Shown one piece after another: positions 1 through 8,064 of a stretch of 64,000 nucleotides of DNA. Under the pieces are notes generated by a model. It searched no databases and had not been told where the DNA came from. It saw only the letters and a program-made list of their open reading frames with translations. The DNA lies in assembly GCA_964451935.1 (NCBI GenBank), contig CAYVKE010000005.1:1-64000 (forward strand). The letters are read 5' to 3'. Source of the stretch: CALFXN01 sp964451935 (GTDB lineage: Bacteria > Synergistota > Synergistia > Synergistales > Aminobacteriaceae). Both the position numbers and the translations under genes were made by a program. Each line of letters opens with the position of its first letter. Within the stretch, counting starts at the first letter, position 1.

Positions 1-54
1 TGTTTGGGGAAGTGTAATTGTCGTCGACGGGGAAGTGTAATTGTCGTTGACCAG
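1..54. mobile_element. Terminal repeats of a probable insertion element
   Basis: Two near-identical 22-bp units, 6-27 and 29-50, stand in tandem with a 23-bp period and differ at one base (C25 versus T48). They lie exactly where the fliP reading frame loses similarity to FliP. On the minus strand the unit block starts with TG at about position 54, and short repeats just inside a 5'-TG end are typical of IS21-like elements. No transposase is visible because the window stops here. An assembly break at a multicopy element would look the same. The family assignment is inference. Confidence 0.5.
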
Positions 55-179
55 CCGACCCCGATCTGAAAGGACGGGATCGGGATGGAGGGCGTCGGGA
101 CATCCGCCGCGAAGGAAAGCGACTGCGACAACAACACTCCGAAAAAGACGAACAGGAAAATGTTATTCCGTTGCTTCAT
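55..179 (-). pseudogene. fliP: fliP 5' fragment, interrupted
   Basis: FliP is a polytopic component of the flagellar type III export gate. An ATG at 179, 17 bp inside the end of fliO and preceded by GGGGAAGGA, opens a frame encoding a basic start, a hydrophobic signal-like stretch (residues 7-24) and a Pro-rich segment ending PIPSFQIGVG. That is how the exposed N-terminus of many FliP proteins reads, and fliP follows fliO in most flagellar operons. From about codon 43 the frame enters the tandem repeats at 1-54 and no longer looks like FliP. The whole membrane domain is absent from the window. This is either a real disruption or a contig edge inside an insertion element. Confidence 0.6.
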
Positions 180-516
180 GAATTCCTTCCCCATTCCATC
201 GCTCTTCGGGCCATTTCCCCAGAAGACGCGCTCCCCAGGCGCCGGAGACGAAAACCACGATATCCGGACCGCAACGCACGGCATAGACCGTCTCCCTGCC
301 GAGGGAAAGCCGCTCGATGAGCGCGAGCTGTTTTCCCGGAAACGCGCGTCCGTTTCGTCCCGAAAAACGCACGACGAGATATGCGACGAGTGCGAAGACG
401 ACAAGAGCGACGCCCACGCGAAGCATATACTCTCCCAAAGACGGCTCGACGGTGACCCCCGCATCCGCGCAGGCGGAACCGCAAAGCAAAAACAGGCATG
501 TCATAGCCGCAGACAA
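163..516 (-). CDS. fliO: Flagellar biosynthesis protein FliO
   Basis: FliO is a small bitopic membrane protein that helps assemble the FliP ring of the flagellar export gate. The 117-aa product has a signal-like N-terminus, one strong membrane segment (about residues 31-50) and a cytoplasmic tail containing LSLGRETVYAVRCG, typical of the FliO fold. It follows cheY by 56 bp and overlaps fliP by 17 bp, the usual cheY-fliO-fliP order. The start is either TTG at 516 or ATG at 504, and the Shine-Dalgarno is weak for both. Family call from topology and context; sequence conservation in FliO is low. Confidence 0.82.
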   Translation of the reverse strand: MSAAMTCLFLLCGSACADAGVTVEPSLGEYMLRVGVALVVFALVAYLVVRFSGRNGRAFPGKQLALIERLSLGRETVYAVRCGPDIVVFVSGAWGARLLGKWPEERWNGEGIHEATE

Positions 517-572
517 GCCTGTTCCGTACAGAAATCCGACTTTCCGAACCGATGGGAGAGAGGCTGCGGCGC

Positions 573-935
573 TCAGCTCAGGGCCTTGTTCAGCGCTTCG
601 ACAACCCGTTCGGGCTGGAAGGGTTTGACGATGAAATCGCTGGCGCCGGCCTGTATGGCTTCTATGACCATGGGCTGTTGCCCCATGGCGCTCACCATAA
701 CGATCCGCGACGCGGGATCGACCGACTTAATCGCCTTGACGGCTTCGATGCCGTTCATCTCGGGCATTGTTATATCCATCGTCACAATATCCGGCTTGAA
801 CTTCTGATATGCCGCCAGAGCGACCTTTCCGTTCTCCGCTTCGGCTACAACTTCGAAATTGTTCTTCTGAAGGATGTCCTTGAGCATCATCCGCATGAAG
901 GCCGCATCGTCAACAATCAGCACTTTTCTCCCCAT
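573..935 (-). CDS. cheY: Chemotaxis response regulator CheY
   Basis: Single receiver domain of 120 aa. The acidic pocket D9-D10, phosphoacceptor D54, switch residue S82 and K104 are all present, and there is no output domain. Phospho-CheY would bind FliM/FliY at the switch and control rotation. It sits between fliY and fliO inside the flagellar operon, as in Bacillus. The ATG is preceded by AGAGGG. No CheA is encoded in the window. Confidence 0.95.
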   Translation of the reverse strand: MGRKVLIVDDAAFMRMMLKDILQKNNFEVVAEAENGKVALAAYQKFKPDIVTMDITMPEMNGIEAVKAIKSVDPASRIVMVSAMGQQPMVIEAIQAGASDFIVKPFQPERVVEALNKALS

Positions 936-988
936 TCGCGCATCCCTCTCTCACTATGAGTTTCCTCCGCGTCATCCCTCTTTAGGAA

Positions 989-2128
989 TTACAGAGAGCG
1001 CACTTTTCCGGAAGAACCGACAATCTCAGTGATTCGAACCCCGAAGTTCTCGTCGATCACCACAACCTCACCCTTTGCGATGAGCTTGCTGTTGACGAGG
1101 ACATCCACGGGTTCTCCCGCCATCTTGTCTAATTCTATCACGGAACCCGGAGTCATGTTCAAGATGTCGGAGATGTTCTTCCTTGTTCGCCCGAGTTCCA
1201 CAGTCACCCGGACGGGGATATCGGCGATGAGGTCTATTCGGGACGCAGGGCCGGACGCGGCCTTTTGCGTCAACGGAATGAACTCCGCAGGACGAACGTC
1301 CACGGAACTCTGATCCACGATGTTTCCGTACGTCGGCGGCTCATACGCGGCGGCGGCCATCGAAGGCGCCGACGGTTGGGCGGGCTGGGCGCTCTGCGCC
1401 CTGGATGCTGCGGGAGGCTGTTGTTGTCCCGTCGCCGGTTTCGGGGCCTCCTTCGGGGCCATCGCCGCTTCGATCTCCTCTGCGATCTTCGTTGCGACAG
1501 GCATCGGAAGAAGCAGCCACAGGGGAAATGCATTGAGTCCTTCGATACTGACGGATATGGAAACAACCCATGACGGATCATCGGGCGTCCCTCCGGCGAA
1601 TGGAAGCCACGCCTCCGTTTCCAGCGCCGAACTGACATTCTCGGGCAACAGTCTCCTGCCCCCGAGCAAACCGCTCATGCTCGTGAATGCGGCGCCGACG
1701 ACCTGGCTCAATCCCTCCTGCGCAGCATTCAGAAAAAGCTCGCTCGCCTCCGAGGGAAGATCCTTGCCTTCGCCGCCCATCATAAGGTCCGCCAGGGTCA
1801 GGGCGCCCGTTCGCGTCATCACCAGAACGGTCGGTGCGTCATCCAGCCCCGAAGCGGAAACCCGGAAACAAAAAGCCGCGTCTCCCGGTTTCGAAACGAA
1901 GTCCTTCTGGGGAATCGTCTCCTTCGAAGTGACGGTCGCGTGGACATCCTTTCCGGCCAGCATGCCGAACACACTCCCGATGGACGTTGCGAAAAGCCCC
2001 GCAACATCGTCGAGCACCTTCGTCGATTCCTGCGCGCCCCCGGCGTCGGATCCTCCCGTCGCAGCTCCGAAACCCTGCCCGGAGAGGAGGGCGTTGATCT
2101 CATCCTGGCTCAGAAGTTCATCCATCAT
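989..2128 (-). CDS. fliY: Flagellar switch protein FliY (FliN family with CheC-like domain)
   Basis: Motor-switch subunit of 379 aa. Order of parts: an N-terminal FliM-like CheY-P-binding segment (LSQDEINALL, about residues 7-16); a CheC-like domain (about 40-225); a Pro/Ala/Gln-rich linker; and a C-terminal SpoA/FliN domain (about 300-375, DIPVRVTVELG and PGSVIELDK). The start is one of two adjacent ATGs at 2128/2125, behind AGGAGGTG. A longer frame to 2224 has no support, and the chosen start overlaps fliM by 11 bp. In the helix expected to carry the CheC phosphatase motif, E138 is kept but the usual Asn three residues later reads Ser141, so phosphatase activity is uncertain. Confidence 0.92.
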   Translation of the reverse strand: MMDELLSQDEINALLSGQGFGAATGGSDAGGAQESTKVLDDVAGLFATSIGSVFGMLAGKDVHATVTSKETIPQKDFVSKPGDAAFCFRVSASGLDDAPTVLVMTRTGALTLADLMMGGEGKDLPSEASELFLNAAQEGLSQVVGAAFTSMSGLLGGRRLLPENVSSALETEAWLPFAGGTPDDPSWVVSISVSIEGLNAFPLWLLLPMPVATKIAEEIEAAMAPKEAPKPATGQQQPPAASRAQSAQPAQPSAPSMAAAAYEPPTYGNIVDQSSVDVRPAEFIPLTQKAASGPASRIDLIADIPVRVTVELGRTRKNISDILNMTPGSVIELDKMAGEPVDVLVNSKLIAKGEVVVIDENFGVRITEIVGSSGKVRSL

Positions 2129-3140
2129 GTCGCGCACCTCCTTCCGATTCCTGAATCTCCTCTTCCTCAAGAACCCGTACGATTTCCGCAGCGAAATTTC
2201 CGTTCGCCGTTCCGGGTTTCGCAAGGTATTTCACCATGTTCCCCACCCGGACGCCTATATGCGAATCCACATGCTCGTCCATACGGATGACGTCGCCCAG
2301 CCGAAGCTGCATGACGTCTGCGACGCTGAGTATGGTATGTCCCAGTTCAAGAGCCACCGGGACTTTTACGCGATCCATGTGGCGGACGATCCTGCCCCTA
2401 TCTTCTTCTTCGCTCTTCTTCCCGGTGGATGCGAACCACTGCTGGGATGAGAGCTTGTCCATAATCGGCTCCATCAGGAAATACGGAATGCAGATGCTCA
2501 CCATGCCTTCGACATCGCCGACCTTGAGTTTGAGGATGACAAGAAGAACCATGTCCGTTCCGGGACAAATCTGCACGAAAAAGGGGTTGCTTTCCATGTT
2601 CTCGAACCGGAACCGGACGTCCACGACGGTGCTCCAGCTGTCTTCGAGAAGTTCGAGCAGACGCATGATGACCCGCTCGATAACGGTCCTCTCGATATCC
2701 GTCAGTTCGCGGGAGCGGCCGGTGAATTCGCCCTTGCCGCCGAGCAACCGGTCGATAATGGAAAATACCAGGTTCGGGTTGATCTCGATGATCGCGTTTC
2801 CGTTGAAGGGATACATCTCCAAAATAGAAATAACCGTCGGCTGAACCAGCGAACGGACGAATTCGTCATACGCCAGCTGATCGACGGATGCGACCTCGGC
2901 GGAGACCATGGAACGAACCATCGTGGACATAGTCGTCGTCAACTGTCGCGCGAAGGCGTCGTGAATCATCTGTATTGCGCGGAGCTGGTCTTTGCTGAAC
3001 TTGTCGGGACGCCGGAAATCGTAGGTCTTGATTTGTTTTTCCGTCGATTCCTGTGTCATGGCCTTGATATCGACATTTCCGCTCGACAATGCTTCCAGCA
3101 ATGAGTCTATTTCATTTTGCGACAATACATCAGGCGGCAC
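2118..3140 (-). CDS. fliM: Flagellar motor switch protein FliM
   Basis: 340-aa C-ring protein linking FliG to FliN/FliY and binding phospho-CheY. It has the N-terminal CheY-binding helix (LSQNEIDSLL), the CheC-like middle domain (about 45-230, GGKGEFTGRS loop) and a C-terminal SpoA domain (about 250-325, VALELGHTILSVADVMQL). Length is normal for the family. It starts with GTG behind GGAGGAGGTG and overlaps fliY. It belongs to the fliL-fliM-fliY-cheY run. Confidence 0.96.
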   Translation of the reverse strand: MPPDVLSQNEIDSLLEALSSGNVDIKAMTQESTEKQIKTYDFRRPDKFSKDQLRAIQMIHDAFARQLTTTMSTMVRSMVSAEVASVDQLAYDEFVRSLVQPTVISILEMYPFNGNAIIEINPNLVFSIIDRLLGGKGEFTGRSRELTDIERTVIERVIMRLLELLEDSWSTVVDVRFRFENMESNPFFVQICPGTDMVLLVILKLKVGDVEGMVSICIPYFLMEPIMDKLSSQQWFASTGKKSEEEDRGRIVRHMDRVKVPVALELGHTILSVADVMQLRLGDVIRMDEHVDSHIGVRVGNMVKYLAKPGTANGNFAAEIVRVLEEEEIQESEGGARHDG

Positions 3141-3181
3141 GATCCGTCACCTCCTCCCCCGAAGTCCTGACGTCCGGCATT

Positions 3182-3637
3182 TTATTGTACGACCAAGCCC
3201 TGAAACAGCACTCTGTTCACGGCGACGCTCCCCTTGATCTGGGGGAGAATGGAATTGAGTTTCTTCCTGAGATCTTCCGAAAGCTCCATGACTCCTTCGG
3301 AACTCTTCAGATCCTCGTATTGGCAATCCTTTACGGCGAGAAGGACCTCGCTCTTGACGCGAGCCTTGTACGCCTCGTTTTGTATCCCTTCAAGCGCTTT
3401 CGCGGAACTCATCTCAAGCGACAAATTGAAACTGATCACATGGTTGTCGCTTCCCGCCAAGTTCGCGGTAAAGTCTCCCAGCGCGAATACGGGGCCGGGA
3501 GGCTGGTCCTGCGTCGTCTTTCCCGCACCCGACGACGTCCCGCCGAACCACGTTTTGCCCGCAAGAATCCCGCCTCCCATACCCAAGGCGAAGGAAACGA
3601 CCGCTACGATAAGAAATGAAAGGATCTTCTTCAGCAT
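3182..3637 (-). CDS. fliL: Flagellar basal body-associated protein FliL
   Basis: 151-aa bitopic inner-membrane protein. It has a single N-terminal helix (about residues 5-27, Gly/Val/Ala-rich) and a periplasmic FliL domain that includes a short FTANLAGSDNHVISFNLSLE-like first strand. FliL supports stator function next to MotA/MotB, which fits its place directly after motB. A strong GAGGAGGGA lies upstream of the ATG. Confidence 0.9.
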   Translation of the reverse strand: MLKKILSFLIVAVVSFALGMGGGILAGKTWFGGTSSGAGKTTQDQPPGPVFALGDFTANLAGSDNHVISFNLSLEMSSAKALEGIQNEAYKARVKSEVLLAVKDCQYEDLKSSEGVMELSEDLRKKLNSILPQIKGSVAVNRVLFQGLVVQ

Positions 3638-3662
3638 ATGCTCCCTCCTCGCGTTCCGTGCC

Positions 3663-4388
3663 TTACCGCTTCGGGAACGAAGACAGGATGACCAGATCCA
3701 CCCTTCGGTTCAGCGCCATATGTTCCGGCGTATCGTTCGGAACGATGGGACGCGTCGATGCGTACCCCACCGCCTGCAATCTCTGCGGGTCGAAGCCCGC
3801 CCGATCCTGGAGATAGGTCGCAACGGAAGCGGCTCTTGAGGCCGACAGCCCCCAGTTGTCCCGGTAAATCCCGCCCCGCAAAGGGATGCTGTCGGTATGT
3901 CCTTCGACGGACAGGGCGGGCACGGCTTCGCGTATGAACTCCGCGACCTTCGTGAGAACCCTCTTCCCTTCAGGCTTCATTTCCGCACTTCCGCTGTCGA
4001 ACAACACGTGCTCGGAAAAGGAAATCGCCACGCCCTTCTGGTCGATACGCACCTCGACGCCCTTGTCGAGCCCCTGGCTCTTGAGGTAGTTCTTGAGATT
4101 CTTCGCGACCTCTTCGATGGACATCGTGCTCTTTTTCGACTCTCCGGCGTCCTTCCCCGTCAGTCCGCCGAAAGCTCCGGGATTTCGCTGAACGGTGGTC
4201 CCTCCGGGAAGGATCCCCAGAGCCCCTTTGAAGGACATCATCATCTTCTGAAATTTCTGTGCATCAACAGAAGAAAAGGAAAACAACAGCACAAAAAAAG
4301 TAAGAACCAGCGTCACCATGTCTCCGTAGGTCGCAAGCCACAGCGGCGCACCTGGAGGCGGAGGCGCCTGTTTCTTTTGTCGCGCCAT
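3663..4388 (-). CDS. motB: Flagellar motor stator protein MotB
   Basis: 241-aa stator subunit anchoring MotA to peptidoglycan. A short basic N-terminus precedes one membrane helix (about 17-38), which carries the proton-channel aspartate D23 in WLATYGDMVTLVLTFF. An OmpA/MotB peptidoglycan-binding domain follows (about 115-238, VEGHTDSIPL and LSASRAASVATYL). The gap to motA is 3 bp. The type of ion used cannot be read from these residues alone. Confidence 0.95.
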   Translation of the reverse strand: MARQKKQAPPPPGAPLWLATYGDMVTLVLTFFVLLFSFSSVDAQKFQKMMMSFKGALGILPGGTTVQRNPGAFGGLTGKDAGESKKSTMSIEEVAKNLKNYLKSQGLDKGVEVRIDQKGVAISFSEHVLFDSGSAEMKPEGKRVLTKVAEFIREAVPALSVEGHTDSIPLRGGIYRDNWGLSASRAASVATYLQDRAGFDPQRLQAVGYASTRPIVPNDTPEHMALNRRVDLVILSSFPKR

Positions 4389-4391
4389 TGC

Positions 4392-5192
4392 CTATTTCCC
4401 TCCTTCGGGACCTTTTTCCTGTTTTTCCTGTTCTTCCAGACTCTCGCGCATTTTCGGGGGAAGGAACACTTTCAGTTTTTCCTCGACAATTCTCGGGTTC
4501 TCTCCGGCCTGAATCGCGAGAACTCCCTCGACCATCAACTCCATGGACATGACTTCCGCGGAGGAACGCGCCGCAAGCTTTTTCCCTAAAGGAATACAGA
4601 ACATATTGGCGATGATGGATCCGTAAAATGTCGTGATCAATGCGACCGCCATGCCCGGACCCAGCTTATCGACGTCCTGCAGGTTCCCGAGCATGGCGAT
4701 AAGGCCTATCAAAGTGCCCAGCATTCCAAACGCAGGCGCCAGTTCAGCTCCTCCGTCCAGAAGAAGTTTGTTCGAGGCGTGCCGGTCTTCCAGAATTCCT
4801 ATCTCCGTATCCAGAATGGCCTTGACCAGTTCAGGGTCCGTTCCGTCGACGACAAGCTGGATGGCTTTTTTTAAAAACACGTTATCGAGTTCGGCGGCAT
4901 CCGCCTCAAGCGCAAGAAGTCCTTCACGCCGCGCCTTTTCCGCGAAGCTCACCATCGTCTGAACCAAAGCCACAAGATCCGGCGCTTTCGACTGAAAAGC
5001 TATTTTGAGAATCTTCCCCGCAGACTTGAGACGTTCGGGCGGGTTGGAAACGACTACGGCTCCTATAGTGCCTCCGACCGTAATAAGCACGGAAGGGAAG
5101 TCCACGAAAGCCATCGGTTCTCCGCCCTGAATCATGGCCGCTATTACCAGAAACCAACAGATCACCAATCCGATAACTGTCGTCAAGTCCAA
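4392..5192 (-). CDS. motA: Flagellar motor stator protein MotA
   Basis: 266-aa four-helix stator subunit that pairs with MotB to turn ion flow into torque on FliG. Membrane segments lie at about 3-20, 30-50, 145-170 and 180-205. The charged cytoplasmic loop and the conserved PAFGMLGTLIGLI stretch are present. The start is TTG at 5192, nine bases after GGAGG, with no in-frame ATG nearby. motAB sit inside the hook/switch operon between flbD and fliL, whereas Bacillus keeps them elsewhere. Confidence 0.95.
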   Translation of the reverse strand: MDLTTVIGLVICWFLVIAAMIQGGEPMAFVDFPSVLITVGGTIGAVVVSNPPERLKSAGKILKIAFQSKAPDLVALVQTMVSFAEKARREGLLALEADAAELDNVFLKKAIQLVVDGTDPELVKAILDTEIGILEDRHASNKLLLDGGAELAPAFGMLGTLIGLIAMLGNLQDVDKLGPGMAVALITTFYGSIIANMFCIPLGKKLAARSSAEVMSMELMVEGVLAIQAGENPRIVEEKLKVFLPPKMRESLEEQEKQEKGPEGGK

Positions 5193-5213
5193 CGATACTC
5201 GCCTCCGCCGCTG

Positions 5214-5453
5214 TTATCGATTATCTCCGTCTTCGGATCGCCGGGAGAGAATTTCTTCCCTCAGAAAGGAAGGAATGCCTGCCTTCCCTCTGTACTGTAC
5301 CACCAACTCCACAACCTGTTCCATCGTTTCGGCGACAATATACCGGTGACCGTTGAAAAGCCGGATGATCGTATCCGGTGTGGACTCGATGGTCTCGATA
5401 AGCTCGGCATTGACGGTGATGACCTGCCCGTTGAGGCGGTGAAGCACAATCAT
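5214..5453 (-). CDS. flbD: Flagellar FlbD family protein
   Basis: 79-aa small protein of the FlbD (SwrD/YlzI) family, recognised by MIVLHRLNGQVITVNAELIETIESTPDTI-like spacing: an N-terminal strand, LNG turn and TPDT. In Bacillus the equivalent raises swarming motor power. It lies between flgE and motA, the conserved position, and is probably cytoplasmic with no membrane segment. Confidence 0.88.
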   Translation of the reverse strand: MIVLHRLNGQVITVNAELIETIESTPDTIIRLFNGHRYIVAETMEQVVELVVQYRGKAGIPSFLREEILSRRSEDGDNR

Positions 5454-5491
5454 GGGACGAGATCCGCCGGCTCACCAGAATTCATTGTACG

Positions 5492-7441
5492 TTACCGTTT
5501 CAGGTTGATGAGTTCTTCGAGCACCTGATCGCTCGTCGTCACGATTCGGGCGCTGGCCTGGAACCCTCTCTGGGCGACAATGAGCCGGACGAACTCCTCG
5601 GAGAGATCGACGTTCGACATTTCGAGCGCGCCTCCGGTGATGCTGCCGGCGCCGCCCGTCTGCGGCGCAACGATCTGGGCGATGCCGGAGTTCGCGCTTT
5701 CCATGAAGACGGTGTCGCCCACTTTTTCGAGACCGGTGGTGTTCGCGAAAAGCGCCAGGACCACTTTGGATATTGGCTGGTTGACGCCGTTGCTGTACAC
5801 GCCCATGACCGTTCCGTCCTTGGCTACGGAGAAATCGTTGAGAACGCCCATGCCGTATCCGTCCTGATAGTACCCCTTCGTCGTAAAGGCGGACCCGTAC
5901 TGGGTGACGCCCTCCATCTCGTCCTTGTTGAACGACTCTCCGCTGAAATCCAGTTTGACGGTGGCGTCTTCCGCGCCGAGCGCGCCGAAGCCGATCTTGA
6001 CTTCAGGCACGGCAGGCGTCGTCACCTTGCCGTTCTGCCCGAAATCGAGAATTCCCGTATTCGGCGTTACGTCGATGCCTTCGGTCGGGAACCAGGCCCT
6101 CCATCGCCACTGGTTGTTGTCGATCTTCTCCCAGCTGACCTCGAGCGTATGGGGATTCCCCTGGATGTCGTAGACATCGATTTTCGTGTTGTGCGTGCTG
6201 TCGATACGCTGCGCGTACGTCCCGAGCGTCTCCTGGGTGTCCACATTCTTGAGCATCAGGGACATGCCGTCGGTGGAGGCATAGATCGAAACGCTGGCCG
6301 CAGCCGTACCCTGTGTCAAGGTCGGGGCGAATTCGATCGGAGTCGTCTCATCAATATTGAAGGTTCCGTCTGGATTCATCGGAACCGTGGCCGTATGCAA
6401 TGTTGCGCTGGCGGATGTGATCTGCCAGAGTTTCATGATTCGGGATCCCGTCGTCGTGTCGTCATCGAATTCGACGATGAAATCACTGTTGTTTGTCGCT
6501 GTCCCGACCGGGAACGCGGCCGTTTTGAAATCCATCATCGAATCGATCTGATAGGTCCACGCAGGCGTGGCGGAAGCAGCCGTGTTGACAAGCTGCAGAA
6601 GGCCGGTCTTCGAGTCGTATAGGACGGAATAGCTTGTCCCTCCGATGGTCACGGAACTCGGAGCCGTATTGTTGAAGATCGGACGCCCCGTCGTCGAATC
6701 CAATCCGATAAGGGAGAGCGACGCTGTTTCATCGAGCTGTCCGTCATTATCTATATCGAATCCCAAATTTATAAAGGCGGTCGAAGTCGCTCCTTCGGAA
6801 ACATCCATAATCGAAAACTTGTTTCCGGCGACCGTTCCGCTGATCGTGACATCGTTCCCGAGAACGCCCATCGGCAGATAGGAATCGACGCGGCCATCGA
6901 GGTTGCAGCGGAAACCTACCGTCTTCGTCTCCTTTCCGGGGATTTTCTGTCCGATCGGAATATTGATATCCTGCAGGGTCGATCCGGTGATATACGATGT
7001 CGGATCGGTGGGATTCGGCTCCATGGAGTATCCCTGCAATTTGTACCCCGTCCCCGACTGCACGAGGTTTCCGTCTTCGTCCTGGACGAAATTCCCCGCG
7101 CGCGTGAACATCGTACGGCTCCCGTCGGTGACGACGTAATACCCGTCGCCGGAAATCGCCATATCCGTCCGGCTTCCGGTCGACTGGATCTGCCCCTGCG
7201 TGTGAATCGTCTCGACCGCGGCGACCTGGACTCCGAGCCCAATCTGGAGCGCGTTGACGCCGCCTCTCCCGCCCTGGGGGGAACTCGCTCCCCGCGACGT
7301 CTGATAGAGAAGATCCTGGAAGACCGTCGTCGATTTCTTGAATCCCGAAGTATTGACGTTGGATATGTTGTTTCCCGTTACGTCCAGCATTACCTGATGC
7401 GCTTTCACTCCTGAAACGCCGGCCATCAGCGATCTGAGCAT
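5492..7441 (-). CDS. flgE: Flagellar hook protein FlgE
   Basis: 649-aa hook subunit. The N-terminal rod-type helix contains LMAGVSGVKAHQVMLDVTGNNISNVNTSGF (residues 5-34 region) and the C-terminal coiled segment contains NVDLSEEFVRLIVAQRGFQASARIV. Length exceeds the usual 400-450 aa because of an enlarged central domain (about 150-520), expected to be surface-exposed and variable. Secreted through the flagellar apparatus with no signal peptide. ATG behind AAGGGGG. It follows flgD, whose product caps the growing hook. Confidence 0.94.
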   Translation of the reverse strand: MLRSLMAGVSGVKAHQVMLDVTGNNISNVNTSGFKKSTTVFQDLLYQTSRGASSPQGGRGGVNALQIGLGVQVAAVETIHTQGQIQSTGSRTDMAISGDGYYVVTDGSRTMFTRAGNFVQDEDGNLVQSGTGYKLQGYSMEPNPTDPTSYITGSTLQDINIPIGQKIPGKETKTVGFRCNLDGRVDSYLPMGVLGNDVTISGTVAGNKFSIMDVSEGATSTAFINLGFDIDNDGQLDETASLSLIGLDSTTGRPIFNNTAPSSVTIGGTSYSVLYDSKTGLLQLVNTAASATPAWTYQIDSMMDFKTAAFPVGTATNNSDFIVEFDDDTTTGSRIMKLWQITSASATLHTATVPMNPDGTFNIDETTPIEFAPTLTQGTAAASVSIYASTDGMSLMLKNVDTQETLGTYAQRIDSTHNTKIDVYDIQGNPHTLEVSWEKIDNNQWRWRAWFPTEGIDVTPNTGILDFGQNGKVTTPAVPEVKIGFGALGAEDATVKLDFSGESFNKDEMEGVTQYGSAFTTKGYYQDGYGMGVLNDFSVAKDGTVMGVYSNGVNQPISKVVLALFANTTGLEKVGDTVFMESANSGIAQIVAPQTGGAGSITGGALEMSNVDLSEEFVRLIVAQRGFQASARIVTTSDQVLEELINLKR

Positions 7442-7534
7442 GTGTTTTTCCCCCTTGCGATTCGGTGCATCGCATTCCCTTGCAGACTGCCGCGCTCCCT
7501 TCCCTGGAAGGCGGGGATGATCCGTACGCGGTCG

Positions 7535-8041
7535 TTATTTCACGGAGAGAACGCTGTCGAGGGAGACCTCGCCATCCTTATACTCCAGTACGACCCCGTC
7601 ATCGTCGAAGCGAACGGCCGTCACGACCGCCTCGACGGTCTTCGCGACCTCCGATTCGTCCTCGGCCTGCTTCGTGAATGTGATCGTCCGGCCGATGTAG
7701 GATACCGCGTTCCCCCGCGAAAGGGCCTCAAGGTTTTTCACATTCGTGTTCATGTTCGTTATCTGCTCGAGCGTTGTGAACTGCGCCATTTGCGCGATGA
7801 AATCCTTGTCTTCAAGAGGGTTCATCGGGTCCTGATGCGTCAGTTGCGCGATCAGCAGCTTGAGGAAATCGTCTTTTCCGAGCGCGCTCTTTGTCGCCTC
7901 CGTCGCTTCCGTTCCGGTTGAGCCCGAGTTCGAAGCCCCCCGGGTCTTCGAACTCGCCGCGCTTCCGGAATCCGAAGAGGAAGACACCGCCACCTGCCTG
8001 TAGAATGGAGCGTAGTTCCCTATATTCACGTCGTATGCCAT
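7535..8041 (-). CDS. flgD: Flagellar hook assembly protein FlgD
   Basis: 168-aa hook cap. A low-complexity Ser/Thr-rich N-terminus is followed by the signature LGKDDFLKLLIAQLTHQDPMNP (about 54-75) and the NPLEDKDFIAQMAQFTTLEQ segment. It is shorter than proteobacterial FlgD because the C-terminal Ig-like region is nearly missing, as in Bacillus YlxG-type FlgD. ATG behind AAGGAGG, and it follows fliK by 23 bp. Confidence 0.93.
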   Translation of the reverse strand: MAYDVNIGNYAPFYRQVAVSSSSDSGSAASSKTRGASNSGSTGTEATEATKSALGKDDFLKLLIAQLTHQDPMNPLEDKDFIAQMAQFTTLEQITNMNTNVKNLEALSRGNAVSYIGRTITFTKQAEDESEVAKTVEAVVTAVRFDDDGVVLEYKDGEVSLDSVLSVK

Positions 8042-8064
8042 ATCCGGTTCCTCCTTGTCTTCGG

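Noticed and set aside
1..50. Two 22-bp direct repeats considered as a CRISPR array
   Set aside because: The units are almost contiguous (1-bp gap), so there is no spacer; an insertion-element end fits better.
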